Assembly (NCBI GenBank): GCA_963804865.1 | Contig: CAWDSH010000001.1 | Location: 558,001 to 622,000, forward strand | Source of the DNA: CAVVEQ01 sp963804865 | Lineage (GTDB): Bacteria; Chloroflexota; Anaerolineae; Anaerolineales; Anaerolineaceae | Length of the DNA: 64,000 nt | Direction: 5' to 3' | Part shown: positions 45,058 to 53,958 of the stretch, in pieces | Layout: every line of letters begins with the position of its first letter | Position numbering within the stretch: position 1 is the stretch's first letter | Translations under genes and position numbers: made by a program | The notes under the pieces: model-generated | Told to the model about the DNA's origin: nothing | The model's input: the letters and a program-made list of their open reading frames with translations, nothing else | Database searches by the model: none

Positions 45058-48000
45058 GATATTTGATTAACCTCCTGTGCGTTTTGAACCAGGTTAAGTG
45101 CAATCACAGCTCCAAGCTGCCTGCGGATTTTTAAATCCTGGGGATCAAGCTCAGCCGCTTTCCGCAGCATAGCCTCAGAGCCTGCAAAATCCTTGGCTTC
45201 CTTGAGTGCCAATGCCAGATGATAGTGTAAGCGTGCATCCCTTGGATTGGCTTTAATCGCATCCTGATAGACTTTCCTGGCCAGGTTATATTCTCTCCTT
45301 TGTTGATACATTTCACCCAACTCGAGATACCCATCTATGGATTTTTGATCGATCCTGACTGCGTCTATAAGGTGATGAATAGCCAAATCCAATTGCCCCG
45401 AACGACCTTGATGAGTCCCAATCAAGAGGTGCATTTCAGAATTTTCTGGATCAATTTTCAGGGCTTTATTGGCTGTCTCAATGGCATCCAAAAGATAACC
45501 CATTTCGGCCTGGGATTTAGCCAATTCTGCAAGGATATTCGCATCATCCGTTTCATCAATTGCCAGCTTTTTTATCTCCGTGAATGCTTCCGCTTTCTTA
45601 CCCGCTTTTCGCAGCAGAGAAGACCTGGCAATTTGAATACCATTGGAAACATTGCCAGCCTTTACCATCTTTTCCAGTAAAGCAAGTGCAGCGTCCGGTC
45701 CTTTTCTTTCCTCGGCAATTTCAGACGAAAATAGGATTGCATCCATATCCTCAGGTTGCCGGTTAAGAGCAGAATCTGCAAAATCTTGTGCTTTTTGCAT
45801 ATCTTTCATCTCTCTTGAAATCTTTCCGCAAATGATGAGAGGTTCCGCTGAATTTATATCCAATTGTCCGGCTGAAACAGCATTTTCCAACGCGAGTTGA
45901 AACCGTTCCTGTTGGATGTAAGCTCCTGCAAGAGCCAGGTAGATCTTGGGAGAATTAGGGTCTAGCTTCTTGGCACCCTCCAATATGGTTGCAGCTTTCT
46001 CATAATCCTTATTGCGCAAATATGTCTCTCCCAATGCGATTGCGGGGGTTAGCTCGTCGGGACATAGCACCATGACCTGCTCCCAATGATGTACAGCTTT
46101 ATCCGTTTGCCCAATTTTCTCGTTCAAACGCGCTGCCCAAGCCTGCCATTCCGGTTCATCCGGCCAGATCGCCAAAGCCTGCGATAAATATTCAGCTGCC
46201 ATGTTGAAGTCATCATTTTTCTCAGCGATCAATGCTCCCAGAGATAAATAAACGGGAGACTCAGGCTCCAGTGTAAGTACCTTCTCGATTGCTTTTTGTG
46301 CACTCTCTGGATTTGAGGGCATGAGATTTATGGCAAGTTGACCAATTACTTTGGCATTCTCCGGGAATTTTTGTGCCACCTGCAGGACTGCCTGAATGTT
46401 TTTTGTATCCCGAAGAGAAGCGATTAAAGCAGATGCATCTTCCGAATTTTTCGGTAACGCAGCAAGGCTCTTGATGGCGTCCAATTCAAGTTTGAATACA
46501 GCTCTGCCCCTGGCTTGCCACCGGTTACTCAACAGGGATTCGGTATCTTGCTTGGCCTGGGATATTTCTTTAGAGAAAATTTCAAAACCATTTCCATATG
46601 GCAATAAATCCTGTGCGCTATGTGCATTGATTTTGAGTAATTGAGCAATGCACTGGAATTCCGCCGCTACTACCATCAATTTGACTTTACCTAGATGAGC
46701 CCTGGGCGAATTAGGAAATTCTTCCAAATATTCATTGAAAAATTCAGCAGCGCGAGACCATTGGTTTAGATCAAGCGCAGTTTCAGCTTTCAAATAACCA
46801 TCAAACACCCATGTATTTAATGGGTCGGTATCATTTCCAGCTGTACTTTGAGCTGTAAGTTCGTTTTCAAGCGATAAGCCTTTTTCAAAAATTTGAGCCG
46901 CATCACTTGGACGTCCTTGGTGCCGTAGAATACGGGCTTTGGTAAATAACAGAGTTGGTTCATCCTGGGAAATAGTTAGTGCTGATTCAATTATTTGATC
47001 AGCTTGAGTGAAATCGTCCCGATCTATTAGAATATTTGCTCGCAGACTTGTGAGGCTGGGAAAGCTATGCCTGATTTGATCCAATCCTACTTCCCTGCCT
47101 GATTCATCGCTTGATACAAAGCTGCTGTAATCCGCCAGGTCAAATACTCTTTGATCAAGTAAAGCTTCGAATGCCAATCGAATGATCTGCATCCGTAAAA
47201 TAAAATCTCCCGGATTCTCTCGCAGTGTATTCTCCGCACTCGATAATGCAGAAGAATAATCGCCTAATTCCTTGTAGATTTTCATCTGCATCAAAGAAAT
47301 GGCTGCAATCGATGTCACGTCTGTCCAATCACCCGGTAGAAATTGATCGATCGGACTTTTCGGTATTTTGATGATTTCATCAATTCTTTGTTCAGATAGC
47401 ACTTTTGATGCTTGTTCCAAACTGGATAAAGCGGCCTGAAACCTTCCGAGATTTTGAAGAAGATCAGCCTGGAAAACATATAAACGTGCTTCGTTAGGAT
47501 AACTCTCTATGGCAGTTTGTATTTCCACAAGCGCGGTGGGCAGATCGCCGATATTACGATATAAACCAGCAAGAACTGGCCTGATATTTTGATAACTACC
47601 TGCATCCAGAGCAACAGCTCTTTCCAGGAAGGAAAGTGCCAATTGCTGATCCCCCATCTCTAATGCTATCCGGGCTCCTTGTTCAAGCTCTCCTTCATCA
47701 GTACAACCAAGATCAAGAATCTCCTCCAGTCCTTTTCGGCTCCGATCCTGATTTCCATTACAGAATTGAGCTTCTGCCAGCTTGATGAGCAGGTCGGTCC
47801 GCTCAGGATTCATTTCAAGGGCTTTGGATAAAGATTTGGCAGCTTCATCGTTACTTCCAATTTTCATCATTGTCTTAGCATGCCAGATGATGTTTTCAAT
47901 TTCATCTGGATCTAGTTCCAATGCATACCCGGCGGTTTTGGCGGCATCACTATTCAAATTTGCCACAATGAATGCCTCGGCTTGCATTTGATAAAGCTCT

Positions 48001-50402
48001 TTGAGTTCTGGTTTTTCCTTAATCGCCTCGGCAAGCGCAACAAGAGCTACATCATTTTGACCCAAAGCAAGCGCTGCTTTTGCCAGTCCAGTCTGCATGC
48101 GCCATAACCATTCATTTTTACAATCAGATGGCATATCCTTTAATTTCTGATAAATCTTGAAAGCTTCATCATAATTACCAGAAGCAAGATTTAATTCGGC
48201 GAGCAATATCTCTCTTCTTGAATCTGAAATACCGTCCGATCGCTCGATAGCTTCACGTGCGGATTTTAATGATGCCTGTGAAAGCACTTTATTTTTTCCT
48301 AGGATAAAATCGCCATTATCGCCAAGGAGGGATTCTGCGTATCCGATGATCCATTCCAGTTGTCCAGGCTTGCCTTCAATGGCAATCTCATAAGCACGAA
48401 TGGCAGCCTGCTGATCACCATCTTCCTGGAGTATCCCGGCATGTGCATACGCCAGTTCTGGTTGACCGGGCCACTTAGTACGTGATGATTCAATGATTTC
48501 CTTGGCATCTGCTGCATGACCCAATTCACCGAGCGCCTTGACCAATTCGAGAACCACCGGTAACGAATCCGGTAAAAGCTTGGCTGCCTTCTTGAGGTAA
48601 GGTAACGCCTCCGCTTTTGCACCTTTTTCAAGGCAAGCCTTCGCCAGCTCGAAATTAATCATTGGGGAATGAGGAGATGCGAGCACTGCAGAACGTAAAG
48701 AATCATACGCCTTTTCAGGTTCATTTTTCCGTCTCAATGCTTCGACCAGGTTTAACCACGGCATATCCATTTCGGGTGCAATCAAGGTCGCCCGGCTTAA
48801 ATATTGGATTGCCTGGTCAATGTCACCTTTTTCCATATAGGCTTTCCCCAAGTGACCAAGAGCGAGAGCATTCTCAGGTTCTGCTGCTAATACAGCATTA
48901 CAGGCATCCATAGCTTTTTCGAGATTTCCAGCTTTGAGAGCCAGGTCTGCCATGGTTAACCAATCTCCGATTTCAGGTAAGGCATTCCTGGCGAGAATGT
49001 CCTGTTGTTCATCCATGGCTAACAACAGATCCCCATTCAAAGAATACTGTTCAACAAGTAACCTGCCCCAATTCAGGTTTTCAGGTTCCAATAAGACCAA
49101 GAGACCCGCATATTCGACAGCTGCAGGATAATCCTCCATTTTTGAACATAACGTGACTGCCTTGGCAATCAGCGCGATGTCTGAGGGTCGCAACTTGATG
49201 AATCCGGAGATGCATTCCATCGCCTCGCGATGAAAGTCCAAATCTTCTAATTTCTTAATAATTTGGGTAGGTTCCCAACCGAGCGCATAACGCGGAAAAA
49301 TTGATTCAGGATCAGTTTGAATCAATCCAATCAGACGACCTACCGCTTCGCGAATTTTTTCCAGATTGGTCGGGGCATCAGATTTTAATGCACCGGTCTT
49401 CATGATTTGTAGAACAGGATTTTCATCTTCAAGAATTGGAGAATCCAGGATAAGATCCTTCGCTTCTGCTCCCCCAATCCCATTCTTCTGCATATCGAGG
49501 TTTTGCATCCATTCTTTTAATTGCTCGCTGGCTAGATCGATCAATTCCTTTGCGCCATCAGGATTATTCGCCAATTGTTGGAGAGTGGCCATGTATTGGG
49601 ATTCAACAACATGAATGGCAAGATCATCTTCATGGTGATTAGTTTGCAATTCTTTCTTGAAATTTTCGTCAGGATTTGTCCTTGCTGCCAGGATCATCTT
49701 CGCCAGCTCTATCACTAATTCTTTCTTGCCAAATCGGTTCAGAATGATTAGCCATCCCACGCGAGCCCCTAGAGGCAAATGCGCCATTAATACGAAGAGT
49801 ATTTTGACTTGGTCTTGAAAGGCCATGGGATTGGAGAGGATAATATGAGAAATCCATTCAAAGCTTGTCTTGGAACCACGTTCAGGAAGCAACGCTTGCA
49901 GGAAAGCCATTCGATCCGGAACCATACCGAAAAGGATGGTCAGTGGAGTTCGCCATAATTTCAATGCATGATCAAATGTCATTGAACTCTTGGGAAAAAT
50001 TTCCTTACTTATCTCAATCCACGAGGTTCCACTGGCATTCTTTTCACGTATTCCTATGGCAATCAATCCAGCTTCTTTAAGCGAATCAGGGATTTTTCCA
50101 GAGGCGAGAACTCCAGCATATATTTCTCTCGACTGGGCATTGAGATCATCATCAATAAAATCCGTCTTATTCGCTTGATCATTCGGAAATGTTTTATCGA
50201 TATTGACTGCCAGTAATGCCAATTCTGAAGGTTGGAAAACATTCTTCTCGCTGCGGGACTTATCCGTGACAAGTCGTAAGAACGCCTCGTCCATCAGACT
50301 GTCCCAGATTAACGGATCCTGCCTGAGAGCAGAAATCACATTTTTAGAATCGGCAGCCGGGATGATCTTCCTTAAAGTACTGATTAGCTCTGATGATTGC
50401 AT
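45054..50402 (-). CDS. Giant tetratricopeptide-repeat protein
   Basis: 1782 residues, one of the largest genes here. Apart from an N-terminal helical region of about 430 residues it is built of consecutive TPR units with the usual A-x-x-x-G and A-P spacing (for example ALGHLGKAYMEKGDIDQAIQYLSRATLIAPE, AWAARLNEKIGQTDKAVHHWEQVM), over 30 by eye. No catalytic motif, signal peptide or membrane helix. GGAG precedes the ATG. The gene is coupled to the downstream protease gene by an ATGA overlap. Most likely a scaffold or sensor for the protease, by analogy with TPR partners of caspase-like proteases; inference. Confidence 0.88.
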   Translation of the reverse strand: MQSSELISTLRKIIPAADSKNVISALRQDPLIWDSLMDEAFLRLVTDKSRSEKNVFQPSELALLAVNIDKTFPNDQANKTDFIDDDLNAQSREIYAGVLASGKIPDSLKEAGLIAIGIREKNASGTSWIEISKEIFPKSSMTFDHALKLWRTPLTILFGMVPDRMAFLQALLPERGSKTSFEWISHIILSNPMAFQDQVKILFVLMAHLPLGARVGWLIILNRFGKKELVIELAKMILAARTNPDENFKKELQTNHHEDDLAIHVVESQYMATLQQLANNPDGAKELIDLASEQLKEWMQNLDMQKNGIGGAEAKDLILDSPILEDENPVLQIMKTGALKSDAPTNLEKIREAVGRLIGLIQTDPESIFPRYALGWEPTQIIKKLEDLDFHREAMECISGFIKLRPSDIALIAKAVTLCSKMEDYPAAVEYAGLLVLLEPENLNWGRLLVEQYSLNGDLLLAMDEQQDILARNALPEIGDWLTMADLALKAGNLEKAMDACNAVLAAEPENALALGHLGKAYMEKGDIDQAIQYLSRATLIAPEMDMPWLNLVEALRRKNEPEKAYDSLRSAVLASPHSPMINFELAKACLEKGAKAEALPYLKKAAKLLPDSLPVVLELVKALGELGHAADAKEIIESSRTKWPGQPELAYAHAGILQEDGDQQAAIRAYEIAIEGKPGQLEWIIGYAESLLGDNGDFILGKNKVLSQASLKSAREAIERSDGISDSRREILLAELNLASGNYDEAFKIYQKLKDMPSDCKNEWLWRMQTGLAKAALALGQNDVALVALAEAIKEKPELKELYQMQAEAFIVANLNSDAAKTAGYALELDPDEIENIIWHAKTMMKIGSNDEAAKSLSKALEMNPERTDLLIKLAEAQFCNGNQDRSRKGLEEILDLGCTDEGELEQGARIALEMGDQQLALSFLERAVALDAGSYQNIRPVLAGLYRNIGDLPTALVEIQTAIESYPNEARLYVFQADLLQNLGRFQAALSSLEQASKVLSEQRIDEIIKIPKSPIDQFLPGDWTDVTSIAAISLMQMKIYKELGDYSSALSSAENTLRENPGDFILRMQIIRLAFEALLDQRVFDLADYSSFVSSDESGREVGLDQIRHSFPSLTSLRANILIDRDDFTQADQIIESALTISQDEPTLLFTKARILRHQGRPSDAAQIFEKGLSLENELTAQSTAGNDTDPLNTWVFDGYLKAETALDLNQWSRAAEFFNEYLEEFPNSPRAHLGKVKLMVVAAEFQCIAQLLKINAHSAQDLLPYGNGFEIFSKEISQAKQDTESLLSNRWQARGRAVFKLELDAIKSLAALPKNSEDASALIASLRDTKNIQAVLQVAQKFPENAKVIGQLAINLMPSNPESAQKAIEKVLTLEPESPVYLSLGALIAEKNDDFNMAAEYLSQALAIWPDEPEWQAWAARLNEKIGQTDKAVHHWEQVMVLCPDELTPAIALGETYLRNKDYEKAATILEGAKKLDPNSPKIYLALAGAYIQQERFQLALENAVSAGQLDINSAEPLIICGKISREMKDMQKAQDFADSALNRQPEDMDAILFSSEIAEERKGPDAALALLEKMVKAGNVSNGIQIARSSLLRKAGKKAEAFTEIKKLAIDETDDANILAELAKSQAEMGYLLDAIETANKALKIDPENSEMHLLIGTHQGRSGQLDLAIHHLIDAVRIDQKSIDGYLELGEMYQQRREYNLARKVYQDAIKANPRDARLHYHLALALKEAKDFAGSEAMLRKAAELDPQDLKIRRQLGAVIALNLVQNAQEVNQIS

Positions 50403-50438
50403 GGCTACTCCGGTTAAAAAGAACGAATGCTGAATTTT

Positions 50439-50771
50439 CTATGCAGGCAGATTGATTCGGATGATCAATGCGTAAGCTGCTCCAAAAAGGGCCAATCCGA
50501 CGAAAATGAGAAACATCCCCAATCCTGCAGAGGTTCGTGTAAGGCCATTTAGAGAATCGATCAAAGTCGACGCGTTACCCACCAGTCCGGAAATATCATC
50601 GGTAATTCCTTTTTGGGCTAATTTCGTCGTTTGATCCGCAAGCGTTTTTACATCGCCACTCATTACTTTCGCAATTATGATGAAGATTCCGATGCCAAAA
50701 CTGATCACTCCCAAAACGACGAGTAATCCTGCCATGGTCATCAGGAAATCATTAACACTCATCTCGATCAT
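50439..50771 (-). CDS. Two-helix small membrane protein, first gene of the sigma-54-driven operon
   Basis: 110 residues, family not recognised. Hydrophobic helices at about residues 10-34 and 84-105 flank an amphipathic middle part (DVKTLADQTTKLAQKGITDDISGLVGNASTLIDSLNGL) of coiled-coil or amphipathic character. GGAGG precedes the ATG but lies in a hairpin. A sigma-54 promoter is centred about 45 bases upstream. Being first before the TPR and protease genes, it could be the membrane anchor, target or pore of the system; speculative. Confidence 0.78.
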   Translation of the reverse strand: MIEMSVNDFLMTMAGLLVVLGVISFGIGIFIIIAKVMSGDVKTLADQTTKLAQKGITDDISGLVGNASTLIDSLNGLTRTSAGLGMFLIFVGLALFGAAYALIIRINLPA

Positions 50772-50778
50772 TGAAAAA

Positions 50779-50803
50779 CCTCCTGACTTGTATTATCAGG
50801 AGG
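50779..50803 (-). promoter_or_regulatory. Hairpin that sequesters the ribosome binding site, also terminator-like
   Basis: Perfect 8-bp stem CCTCCTGA/TCAGGAGG (50803-50796 with 50786-50779) whose 3' arm contains the GGAGG of the next gene and is followed by TTTTTC. Transcripts reading through from the kinase/activator operon would form it in full. The predicted sigma-54 start at about 50799 lies inside the 5' arm, so those transcripts would keep at most half. Confidence 0.7.
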
Positions 50804-50825
50804 TTATGTTGCAAGGACTATGCCA
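50799..50825 (-). promoter_or_regulatory. Sigma-54 promoter of the TPR/protease operon
   Basis: Minus strand TGGCATAGTCCTTGCA (50825-50810): GG at -24 (50824-50823), exactly ten bases, GC at -12 (50812-50811), with the flanking TGGCA and TTGCA of the consensus. Start predicted near 50799. It lies immediately downstream of the activator gene and upstream of the small membrane protein gene. Confidence 0.82.
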
Positions 50826-50835
50826 TTTGATTTTG

Positions 50836-52011
50836 CTACTTTTTTACCCGGGTGATATCTGCAGGTAGTTCGGCGAGATCGATCGACGCGCCATCACAGA
50901 AAAGGCATGCTCTTTCCAACGCATTGCTTAATTCACGAATATTGCCCGGCCAGGAATAAGCTTTTAGTGCCTGTAAAGCGCGGGGTGTTATATCCAGTAT
51001 ATTCTTTCCCAATTTCATATTATCCTGTCTGATAAAAAATCCGACCAGCTCGGGTATGTCTTCTTTTCTATCTTTCAAAGGCGGTAGATGCAGGTCTACC
51101 ACCTTCAACCGGTAATAAAGATCCTCCCGGAACTGGTTCTCGCGCATCAAGGTTTTCAAATCCCTGTTGGAAGCTGCCAGGATCTGAACGTCCACTTTTA
51201 ATAAAGCAGTTCCCCCTACCCTCCGGAAAGCCTTCTCATCAATAGCCCTTAATAATTTTGCCTGGATATCCAGTGGCATGGATGAAATCTCATCGAGAAA
51301 CAGTATCCCTGTATCAGCAACCTCCATCAGGCCTGGTTTTCTTCTTTCTGCGCCGGTAAAAGCACCAGCTTCATATCCAAATAATTCAGATTCAAGTACT
51401 GTATTTTGGATCGCGGCGCAATTCAATGCAATGAATGGTTTTCCGACTCTTGGACCAGATACATGAATATATTTCGCAAGCACTTCTTTACCTGTCCCGG
51501 TTTCACCCGTTATCAATACCGATACTGATGAGACAGCTGCCCGATTTGCCTGTTCCAATACCACCTTCATGTTAGGATTATTTCCGATTACGAATTCAAG
51601 ATCCTTCGTTTGAGTTTGTCGTAAATGCGCGAGCTCTCTGCGCATCGCCACAATCTCGCAAGCTCGTTGTAATGTTCGCTCCATTTGACCAAGATCAACA
51701 GGTTTGGTAAGAAAATCGTGTGCACCATTGCGCATGGATTCCACTGCCATTTCGATATCACCATATGCTGTGATGATGATTATTGGGGGGCGTACTGACA
51801 TATTTGCTGTTTCCATCAAAAGATTTGGACCGTAACCATCCGGTAAACGGACATCCAATAAAATAACGTCACCTGCGCCCATTTCTATGGCTTTACGGGC
51901 TTCCTCCAACTTTGCCGCTCCAATGACTTCATACCCTTTCGAGGTTAGAAAATCGCCAATATTCTTGCGCGCATTCTCTTCATCATCAACTATCAAAACA
52001 CTGTAACTCAT
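50836..52011 (-). CDS. NtrC-type sigma-54 activator lacking a DNA-binding domain
   Basis: 391 residues. Receiver domain with acidic pair D9-D10, phosphoacceptor Asp53 and Lys103; then AAA+ domain with Walker A GETGTGKE (about 169-176), the sigma-54-contacting loop GAFTGA at 216-221, a Walker B LFLDEISS and the arginine-finger region YRLKVV. It ends with LPADITRVKK about ten residues after the AAA+ lid; the Fis-type helix-turn-helix of most relatives (about 60-80 residues) is absent and no continuing frame was seen. It would therefore act from solution, as FlgR- or CtcC-type activators do. Its gene starts 3 bases after the kinase gene. Confidence 0.93.
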   Translation of the reverse strand: MSYSVLIVDDEENARKNIGDFLTSKGYEVIGAAKLEEARKAIEMGAGDVILLDVRLPDGYGPNLLMETANMSVRPPIIIITAYGDIEMAVESMRNGAHDFLTKPVDLGQMERTLQRACEIVAMRRELAHLRQTQTKDLEFVIGNNPNMKVVLEQANRAAVSSVSVLITGETGTGKEVLAKYIHVSGPRVGKPFIALNCAAIQNTVLESELFGYEAGAFTGAERRKPGLMEVADTGILFLDEISSMPLDIQAKLLRAIDEKAFRRVGGTALLKVDVQILAASNRDLKTLMRENQFREDLYYRLKVVDLHLPPLKDRKEDIPELVGFFIRQDNMKLGKNILDITPRALQALKAYSWPGNIRELSNALERACLFCDGASIDLAELPADITRVKK

Positions 52012-52014
52012 AAT

Positions 52015-53958
52015 TTAAACTCCAATGTAGGCTGGCAGTACTACGCGGAAGACTGTACCGCCTGGGAATGATTCGACATCTATGCTACCACGATGTGCAA
52101 TGATAATCCTTTTAATAATCGCCAATCCCAAACCCGTCCCATTCGGTTTGTTGGTTACAAATGGTTCGAATAACCGCGCCTTGATCTCGTCAGGAATACC
52201 CGGTCCGGTATCGGTTACTTTTATTTGCACTTCCTTTTGACCACCGGGAATGGAGATCTCTTCAAGCTGGATCGCGAGGGTTCCGCCATTTTTCTCCATT
52301 GCTTCGACTGCGTTGCTGATCAGGTTTGTGAACACCTGTTCCAGGGAACGCCAATCACCTTCGATATTGGGAATCTCAGGATTCTCTTGAAAAAAGGATT
52401 TTACATTGACTTTAACCATGCGGGGATACCATCGATCCAGCATTTGTTTTAACATTGCATTCAGATCGATCGAAGCAAAATGCTTGGGAACCGGTCTGGA
52501 AAATGCAAGCACAGACTCCATTAGTGAATTCAACCTCAAGCAATCATTTTGCACCCGTTCAACCACATCACGATTTGGGTCATTTTCATCGAGCCTGCTC
52601 GCCAGCAATTGGATGCCAGTCGAAATATTATTAATTGGATTGCGGACTTCATGCGCAAAAACATTGGTGAAATCACCCAGAAGTGCGCGATGCTCAAGTT
52701 GCTGAGTCCTGGCTTGGATTTGTTCGTGCTCGCTAACATCTGATAAAAACACCATGATAGCAATTAACTTCTCGTCCTTGGTAATGGGAATGATTTGCAT
52801 CTGGGCAGGAAAGGATTGCCCATTCCTGCGATTCAAGTTGATTGACCCCATGTTATGCGTTGGAACATTTAGCTTGGCAGATTCCAGTGCCGGGATCAAT
52901 CGATCAGTGCCGATCAAAAGGTTATCAACCGGTTGTCCTTTTACTTCGGGTTCCGAATATCCCAGCATCCATTCTGCTGAAGGATTGATTTCTAAAATCG
53001 TCAAATCGGGACGCAAAACAATAATCCCTTCACGGGCATTGTCAAGACCATTGCCATAGATATCCAGCAACTTTTGTTGCCGGATGATTGTCTCTTGAAT
53101 ATTTCGGATCTTGATAAATTGCTGAAGGGAAGATCCAATGGATGTGGCTACCAAACGCAGTGCAGGAAGAACAAGATCTGAAGGCTCATTGACGTAATCC
53201 CCAACCACGATCAATCCTGAAAGAGCGCCCTTCTCACCCAATGCACAAGAAGCCACATACAACAATCCTTCCGAACGGCTTCGTTGATGAAGAACAGATA
53301 ATGCTTTCTTTCCCTGATCCCAAATGAATGGTTCCCGTAATTGAACAAGATCATTTGAGGGAAGTGACTCGGGATATAAAGGTTTGGTCTCCCGCGTCTT
53401 GAGCTTGAACAATTCCGGTGAACCTGATCCCGCCTGATAGATACATACTGCGCTGGTTCGAAAGAGGGTTTCAACTAATTGCAGTTTCTGCTCAAGCGCC
53501 AGATCGATGCTTTCGGTCCGATCCGAGATGAGCAAATTCATTAAAAAGTTAAGCAATGCAGGTGCCGATTCACCAATCTCATTCTCAGATTCAGATGATG
53601 GTGCCACCGTGATCAGAGCCCAGGAGTTATTTGAATCAAGAATGGTTATCCTGGACCGGATGGAGATGGGCGTGCGCTTGCTCCGGCTGATCATCAGCGC
53701 GCAATCTCCACCAGAGGTTAATGCCCGATCAAGGCTTGAATCAAAAAGTACCGATATCGGCTTGCCAAGTACATCATTCTGAGAGTAGGCAGTAAGTTTG
53801 AGCAGGCTGCTGTTGACTGAAGTGATGATCCCTTTTTGAATATAAACAAGAACAGCAGGGGAATCGATAAATTGAAGCAAAGCACCAAATTCAGATAATC
53901 CGGGTGCTTTGCCTCTGAAAATGCTGTCAAACAATTGTCGCGAAGGCGCGATACTCAT
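52015..53958 (-). CDS. Soluble PAS-GAF-PAS histidine kinase (NtrB-like)
   Basis: 647 residues, no membrane segment, so a cytoplasmic sensor. An N-terminal PAS domain (about 25-115), a GAF-like region (about 160-280), a second PAS (about 300-420; EGIIVLRPDLTILEINPSAEWMLGYSE), HisKA with phosphorylated His436 in FAHEVRNP, and HATPase_c with NLISNAVEAM, DTGPGIP and GTGLGLA. It shares a four-base overlap with rpoN and precedes the activator by 3 bases, so the three are made together. The signal is unknown; GAF and PAS suggest a small ligand or redox cue. Confidence 0.93.
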   Translation of the reverse strand: MSIAPSRQLFDSIFRGKAPGLSEFGALLQFIDSPAVLVYIQKGIITSVNSSLLKLTAYSQNDVLGKPISVLFDSSLDRALTSGGDCALMISRSKRTPISIRSRITILDSNNSWALITVAPSSESENEIGESAPALLNFLMNLLISDRTESIDLALEQKLQLVETLFRTSAVCIYQAGSGSPELFKLKTRETKPLYPESLPSNDLVQLREPFIWDQGKKALSVLHQRSRSEGLLYVASCALGEKGALSGLIVVGDYVNEPSDLVLPALRLVATSIGSSLQQFIKIRNIQETIIRQQKLLDIYGNGLDNAREGIIVLRPDLTILEINPSAEWMLGYSEPEVKGQPVDNLLIGTDRLIPALESAKLNVPTHNMGSINLNRRNGQSFPAQMQIIPITKDEKLIAIMVFLSDVSEHEQIQARTQQLEHRALLGDFTNVFAHEVRNPINNISTGIQLLASRLDENDPNRDVVERVQNDCLRLNSLMESVLAFSRPVPKHFASIDLNAMLKQMLDRWYPRMVKVNVKSFFQENPEIPNIEGDWRSLEQVFTNLISNAVEAMEKNGGTLAIQLEEISIPGGQKEVQIKVTDTGPGIPDEIKARLFEPFVTNKPNGTGLGLAIIKRIIIAHRGSIDVESFPGGTVFRVVLPAYIGV

